From NCBI GenBank assembly GCA_015488855.1, contig WFMY01000073.1, positions 1 through 7,122 on the forward strand: 7,122 bases of DNA. Reading direction: 5' to 3'. The translations under genes were made by a program, and so were the position numbers. This stretch comes from Helicobacteraceae bacterium (GTDB lineage Bacteria; Campylobacterota; Campylobacteria; Campylobacterales; Sulfurimonadaceae). Shown piece by piece: positions 4,546 through 7,122 of the stretch (position 1 is the first letter of the stretch; each line of letters starts with the position of its first letter). The notes beneath the pieces are model-generated. The model did not search any database. It had not been told where the DNA came from and saw only the letters and a list, made by a program, of their open reading frames with translations.

Positions 4546-4910
4546 CAGATTTTATCCACTATTTCGTCGATATTATTGTCATCATTAAGGAGGACTACCC
4601 TTGGTTGATAAGTCTCTAAATCTTTTTCGTTGTATGATGCATAAGCAACAATGATGACTTTATCACCCTTATGTACTTTTCTAGCCGCTGCACCATTGAG
4701 ACAGATATCTCGTTTTCCACGCTCACCCAAGATAGTATAAGTTGAAAACCTCTCACCATTATTGATATTTAAAATCTCTACTTTTTGACCAACACGCATC
4801 TTTGAAGCTTCTAAGAGTTCTTCATCTATAGTGATTGAACCAACATAGTTAAGATTTGCATCTGTAACAGTTGCACGGTGAATTTTGCTATAAAGCATCT
4901 CAATATTCAT
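4545..4910 (-). CDS. panD: Aspartate 1-decarboxylase precursor (pyruvoyl-dependent)
   Basis: PanD converts L-aspartate to beta-alanine, the precursor that PanC joins to pantoate in the cytoplasmic pathway to pantothenate and coenzyme A. The 121-residue length is normal for the family. The self-cleavage site G24-S25 is in NYVGSITID; Ser25 becomes the pyruvoyl group of the alpha chain. Other active-site positions are in place: K9, H11, Y22, R54, Y58 and the NGAAAR block at 72-77. The ATG has AGGG about six bases upstream. The gene lies 19 bases after the ferredoxin-like gene and is coupled to ybaB by a one-base overlap. Apart from the tail NDDNNIDEIVDKI, which is rather long and acidic, nothing is unusual. 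Confidence 0.96.
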   Translation of the reverse strand: MNIEMLYSKIHRATVTDANLNYVGSITIDEELLEASKMRVGQKVEILNINNGERFSTYTILGERGKRDICLNGAAARKVHKGDKVIIVAYASYNEKDLETYQPRVVLLNDDNNIDEIVDKI

Positions 4911-4929
4911 TATTTACCCTTGACCTTGT

Positions 4930-5313
4930 TTACATACCCATCTGTTTTTTCATATCAGTTGGAGAGATAGGCTCATCCCATAGTTCAGGATCAATTACAA
5001 ATTCTTCGACTACATTTCCACCGATAATATGTTCACTTATAATTTTATCAATTTTTTCTTTAGTTAGAGCTGTGTACATTGTATGACCTGGTTCAACAAG
5101 CATAACTGGACCTGAAGAACAACGATTCATACAGCCTGTACGGATTGGTTGCACTGTCCCCATAATACCCTCTTGCATAAGTTTTTGAGAAAGGTATTGA
5201 AATAGTTGTTGAGACTCTGGATTTTGTTGGCTAACACATGATGGTTTTGGCATTCCTGGAGGAGCTGACTGCTCGCATTTAAACATATAAAAAGCTGGTT
5301 GAGGGATTCCCAT
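4930..5313 (-). CDS. (2Fe-2S) ferredoxin domain protein, thioredoxin-like
   Basis: The 127-residue protein carries four cysteines in the order C13, C26, C61, C65 (C-X12-C...C-X3-C). This is the ligand pattern of thioredoxin-fold 2Fe-2S ferredoxins, related to the NuoE cluster domain. Surrounding motifs also fit: FKCEQ near the start, TGCMNRCSSGPVMLVEPG (59-76) and an acidic WDEP region near the end. It is a small cytoplasmic electron carrier, but its partner cannot be told from sequence. It is the first gene of the panD-ybaB-PDZ operon, with AAGGA about seven bases before the ATG and a promoter just upstream. Confidence 0.9.
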   Translation of the reverse strand: MGIPQPAFYMFKCEQSAPPGMPKPSCVSQQNPESQQLFQYLSQKLMQEGIMGTVQPIRTGCMNRCSSGPVMLVEPGHTMYTALTKEKIDKIISEHIIGGNVVEEFVIDPELWDEPISPTDMKKQMGM

Positions 5314-5339
5314 AATTTTTCCTTTATACTTTTGGCGAA

Positions 5340-5345
5340 ATTATA
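5340..5345 (-). promoter_or_regulatory. -10 box of the ferredoxin-panD-ybaB-PDZ operon
   Basis: On the minus strand a TATAAT lies about 27 bases before the ATG at 5313, preceded by TTTTGC. No clear -35 is seen at the right distance, which is common in Campylobacterota. It drives the leftward operon and stands back to back with the promoter at 5364-5393. Confidence 0.6.
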
Positions 5346-5363
5346 GCAAAATATAAATCCTCT

Positions 5364-5393
5364 TTGATTAAGAAATAACTTTTTAGATATAAT
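5364..5393 (+). promoter_or_regulatory. Promoter of the outer-membrane protein/lipoprotein pair
   Basis: TTGATT (5364-5369) and TATAAT (5388-5393) are separated by 18 bases on the + strand. The start codon at 5426 is about 32 bases downstream. With the minus-strand -10 at 5340-5345 this forms a compact divergent promoter region. Confidence 0.6.
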
Positions 5394-5425
5394 TCAACAA
5401 ATATTAAGTACCTAGGATCATTTAT

Positions 5426-5980
5426 TTGAAAAAAATCATACTTTTCTTTTTCTTTTGTATAAATCTATTTGCTCAGTCACAAACTTACATAGGTATGAAT
5501 TATGGTGGGACCTATGAAAACTTTACTACTGCCAAAGCAACAGAATCTTCACCGTTTGTAAATCTAAAAGCAGGCTATGGAGTTCGTGACGCTTATGCCG
5601 TTGAAATCTATTTTGAATATGTCCAAAACAAATCAAAGATTTTTTCATCCGACCCAGCTACAAAATATGATGGAAACAAATATTCTATTGATGTTGCACT
5701 TGTCAAATCATTTGATTTTGATATATATGTATTGCCTTTTGTCAAAGCAGGTTTTGGATCTGGTTCTTTTAAGGTAGCTAGAACTCTGGATAAGCACATC
5801 TCTTATGGCTCTTTTAACCTTGGAACTGGCATTTATATTCCCATAACTAAACATTATGACATAGAATTAGGATATAGGTACAAGGCGATTTCCCACGAAG
5901 GATTGAATCTCATATCTCAAACTATAGTCCATACTGCAAATGCTTACTCAGCCTATGTTGGCTTTAACTTCAGATATTAA
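5426..5980 (+). CDS. Small outer-membrane beta-barrel protein (OmpA-like/OMP_b-brl type)
   Basis: The start is TTG, supported by AGGA (5414-5417) eight bases upstream and by the signal peptide that begins right there (MKKIILFFFFCINLFAQSQ, cleavage probably after about residue 16-19). The mature protein of about 165 residues alternates polar and aromatic residues in strands such as TYIGMNYGG, FVNLKAGYGV, YAVEIYFEYV, YVLPFVKAGFG, HYDIELGYRYKAI and AYSAYVGFNFRY. The end in an aromatic residue (Y, not the usual F) is the outer-membrane assembly signal. The size fits an eight-stranded barrel. The gene has its own promoter and is followed after nine bases by a lipoprotein gene. Ligand and role are unknown. 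Confidence 0.78.
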   Translation: MKKIILFFFFCINLFAQSQTYIGMNYGGTYENFTTAKATESSPFVNLKAGYGVRDAYAVEIYFEYVQNKSKIFSSDPATKYDGNKYSIDVALVKSFDFDIYVLPFVKAGFGSGSFKVARTLDKHISYGSFNLGTGIYIPITKHYDIELGYRYKAISHEGLNLISQTIVHTANAYSAYVGFNFRY

Positions 5981-5989
5981 GGAAGGTTT

Positions 5990-6664
5990 ATGAAATATAT
6001 AAAAAAATTATCATTTATCATAATAACACTTCTTCTAAACTCATGTGGAGACAACACAACAACTCCCATTACAAAAGATGTAAGTCGCATAGGTATAGAC
6101 AATGGTTCACCTATCTATAAAATGTATTCAACAGACCTCTATTCTCCAGGCGCTACAGTTTACTTCGATGATAACACAAGCGCAACTGTAACGGATAAAG
6201 TTAACTGGGCACTATCAGATTTCACTATGCTTTATCTTTCTAAGGACTTAACTGTACTCCCTCTTGTCAATGAAGGAAACTCTACCTTATCCATAAGCTA
6301 CAAATCTTTTAAGGGTATAGAGGATTCCCTTAGCGTAGAGATAATTGGTTTAGACTCCAATACCTCTTGGGATATAATATCAGATATCAATACCACTGGA
6401 CAGACACTTGTACTAAAAGCTGAAGGCAACTTTACCGATGGAAACAATAGTAAAACTATCATACAGAATATATCTTGGACATCATCAGATACAACTGTAG
6501 CTTCCATCTCGACAGCAACTATCACAGATAATACAAAAAGCATTAACACTACTTATACGCAATACACCCTAAAAACACTCATAGCAGGTGATGTTAACAT
6601 CACAGCGACCCTTAAGTTTAACGATATGAATGCGAGTCTAACCAAACACTTTACAATCTATTAG
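5990..6664 (+). CDS. Lipoprotein with two Ig-like (BIG2-type) domains
   Basis: The 224-residue product starts with a type II signal peptide, LLLNSC with C19 as the lipidated residue, followed by GDN. Two beta-sandwich repeats follow. The first is at about 31-119 (DDNTSATVTDKVNWALSD...LSVEII). The second, at about 126-224, is clearer: WTSSDTTVASIS, then AGDVNITATLKFN, the typical bacterial Ig-like 2 pattern. Such domains mediate adhesion or serve as spacers on the cell surface. AAGGAAGG lies five bases before the ATG. The gene is nine bases after the beta-barrel gene, so the two are co-transcribed and may form an envelope pair. Its 3' end overlaps that of murE by four bases. Confidence 0.78.
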   Translation: MKYIKKLSFIIITLLLNSCGDNTTTPITKDVSRIGIDNGSPIYKMYSTDLYSPGATVYFDDNTSATVTDKVNWALSDFTMLYLSKDLTVLPLVNEGNSTLSISYKSFKGIEDSLSVEIIGLDSNTSWDIISDINTTGQTLVLKAEGNFTDGNNSKTIIQNISWTSSDTTVASISTATITDNTKSINTTYTQYTLKTLIAGDVNITATLKFNDMNASLTKHFTIY

Positions 6665-7122
6665 CGGGTTTTTAAAAACTTTCTTACAATCTCTCTATCA
6701 TCAAAAGGAAACTCTTGATCATAGATGATTTGTGTAAGCTCATCACCCTTGCCAAGTATCACTACAACTTCATCCTCTTCTTGTGCATCAAGTGCCATCT
6801 TGATAGCTTTTTTTCTATCTAGTTCCACACTAAAGATACTTTTATCTTCTATCCCTGCTACGATATCATCAACTATGGTTTGAGGGTCTTCATTGCGAGG
6901 GTTATCACTTGTTACATAGACTCTCTTTGCTAAAGAAGCTGCTACTTTTCCCATTATCGGACGCTTTTGTTTGTCTCTATCTCCACCCGCACCAAAAACG
7001 ACTAAAAGCTCTTTTTCTTTGAGTGCGTTAAGCACTTGAGCCATACCATCTGGGGTATGTGCAAAATCCACTATAACATTTGGACTCTCACTCACTTGCT
7101 CCATCCTACCACTCACACCAGC
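6661..7122 (-). CDS. murE: UDP-N-acetylmuramoyl-tripeptide synthetase MurE, C-terminal part (5' end off the right edge)
   Basis: The frame is open to the right edge and encodes the last 153 residues, about a third of a normal MurE. It begins in the conserved GRME block, followed by VDFAHTPDGM, FGAGGDRDKQKRPIMG, TSDNPRNEDP and ILGKGDE, and ends KFLKTR. DNPR is the loop that recognises meso-diaminopimelate, so the enzyme should add meso-DAP to UDP-MurNAc-L-Ala-D-Glu in cytoplasmic peptidoglycan precursor synthesis, as expected for a Gram-negative. The N-terminal UDP-binding and central ATPase domains are outside the window. The stop overlaps the converging lipoprotein gene. Confidence 0.95.
   Translation of the reverse strand, partial: AGVSGRMEQVSESPNVIVDFAHTPDGMAQVLNALKEKELLVVFGAGGDRDKQKRPIMGKVAASLAKRVYVTSDNPRNEDPQTIVDDIVAGIEDKSIFSVELDRKKAIKMALDAQEEDEVVVILGKGDELTQIIYDQEFPFDDREIVRKFLKTR

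Noticed and set aside
4376..4588. Open frame of 70 codons on the + strand
   Set aside because: Antisense shadow of ybaB with no ribosome binding site and no protein-like features beyond serine-rich text.
4871..5086. Open frame of 71 codons on the + strand
   Set aside because: Antisense to the ferredoxin-like gene and panD start; no family features.
5577..5799. Open frames overlapping the beta-barrel gene on both strands
   Set aside because: Shadows of the 5426-5980 gene, which has a signal peptide, ribosome binding site and promoter.
6298..6549. Open frame of 83 codons on the minus strand
   Set aside because: Antisense to the lipoprotein gene; no start signal and no domain.

Overview
The window most likely comes from a mesophilic member of the Campylobacterota (Sulfurimonas/Sulfuricurvum-like). 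The DNA is AT-rich. A minus-strand core block reads (2Fe-2S) ferredoxin, panD, ybaB/ebfC and a double-PDZ exported protein, with the end of murE on the same strand. Promoters have good TATAAT boxes and mostly weak -35 boxes. The taxon is inferred from protein style and gene order, not from a marker gene.

Positions 1 to about 2760 look like the distal part of an integron gene-cassette array. Three sites (353-422, 987-1056, 1918-1988) have attC architecture: outer R''/R' boxes of the form TAAC...GTTA, inner L''/L' boxes with an unpaired base on the left arm, and an imperfect palindrome between them. All three face the same way, and every gene in the block is on the + strand. The cassettes carry an unrecognised truncated ORF, a BrnT/BrnA toxin-antitoxin pair, a second diverged BrnT/BrnA pair followed by a decayed gene (possibly SUKH-like), and a HigB/HigA pair. 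The three toxin-antitoxin modules have their own promoters very close to the start codon, two of them close enough to predict leaderless mRNA. No integrase gene is visible. By the usual layout it would lie to the left, or the block is a cluster of attC sites without an integrase.

Positions 2763-3242 are a graveyard of insertion sequences. The C-terminal part of an IS110-family transposase (minus strand, with an in-frame stop) sits just after what looks like the left arm of a fourth, broken attC. It is cut on its other side by the left end of an IS3-family element that keeps only the first codons of orfA. The IS3 fragment stops a few bases from the 3' end of the PDZ gene, so this is the junction between accessory and core DNA.

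Positions 3251-5313 (minus strand) form a compact operon: ferredoxin-like protein, panD, ybaB and the PDZ protein. The last three genes are joined by one-base stop/start overlaps, so they are probably translationally coupled. A short divergent promoter region (5314-5425) separates this from a two-gene + strand islet (5426-6664) encoding a small outer-membrane beta-barrel protein and an Ig-like lipoprotein. The lipoprotein gene converges on, and overlaps by four bases, the 3' end of murE, which runs off the right edge.
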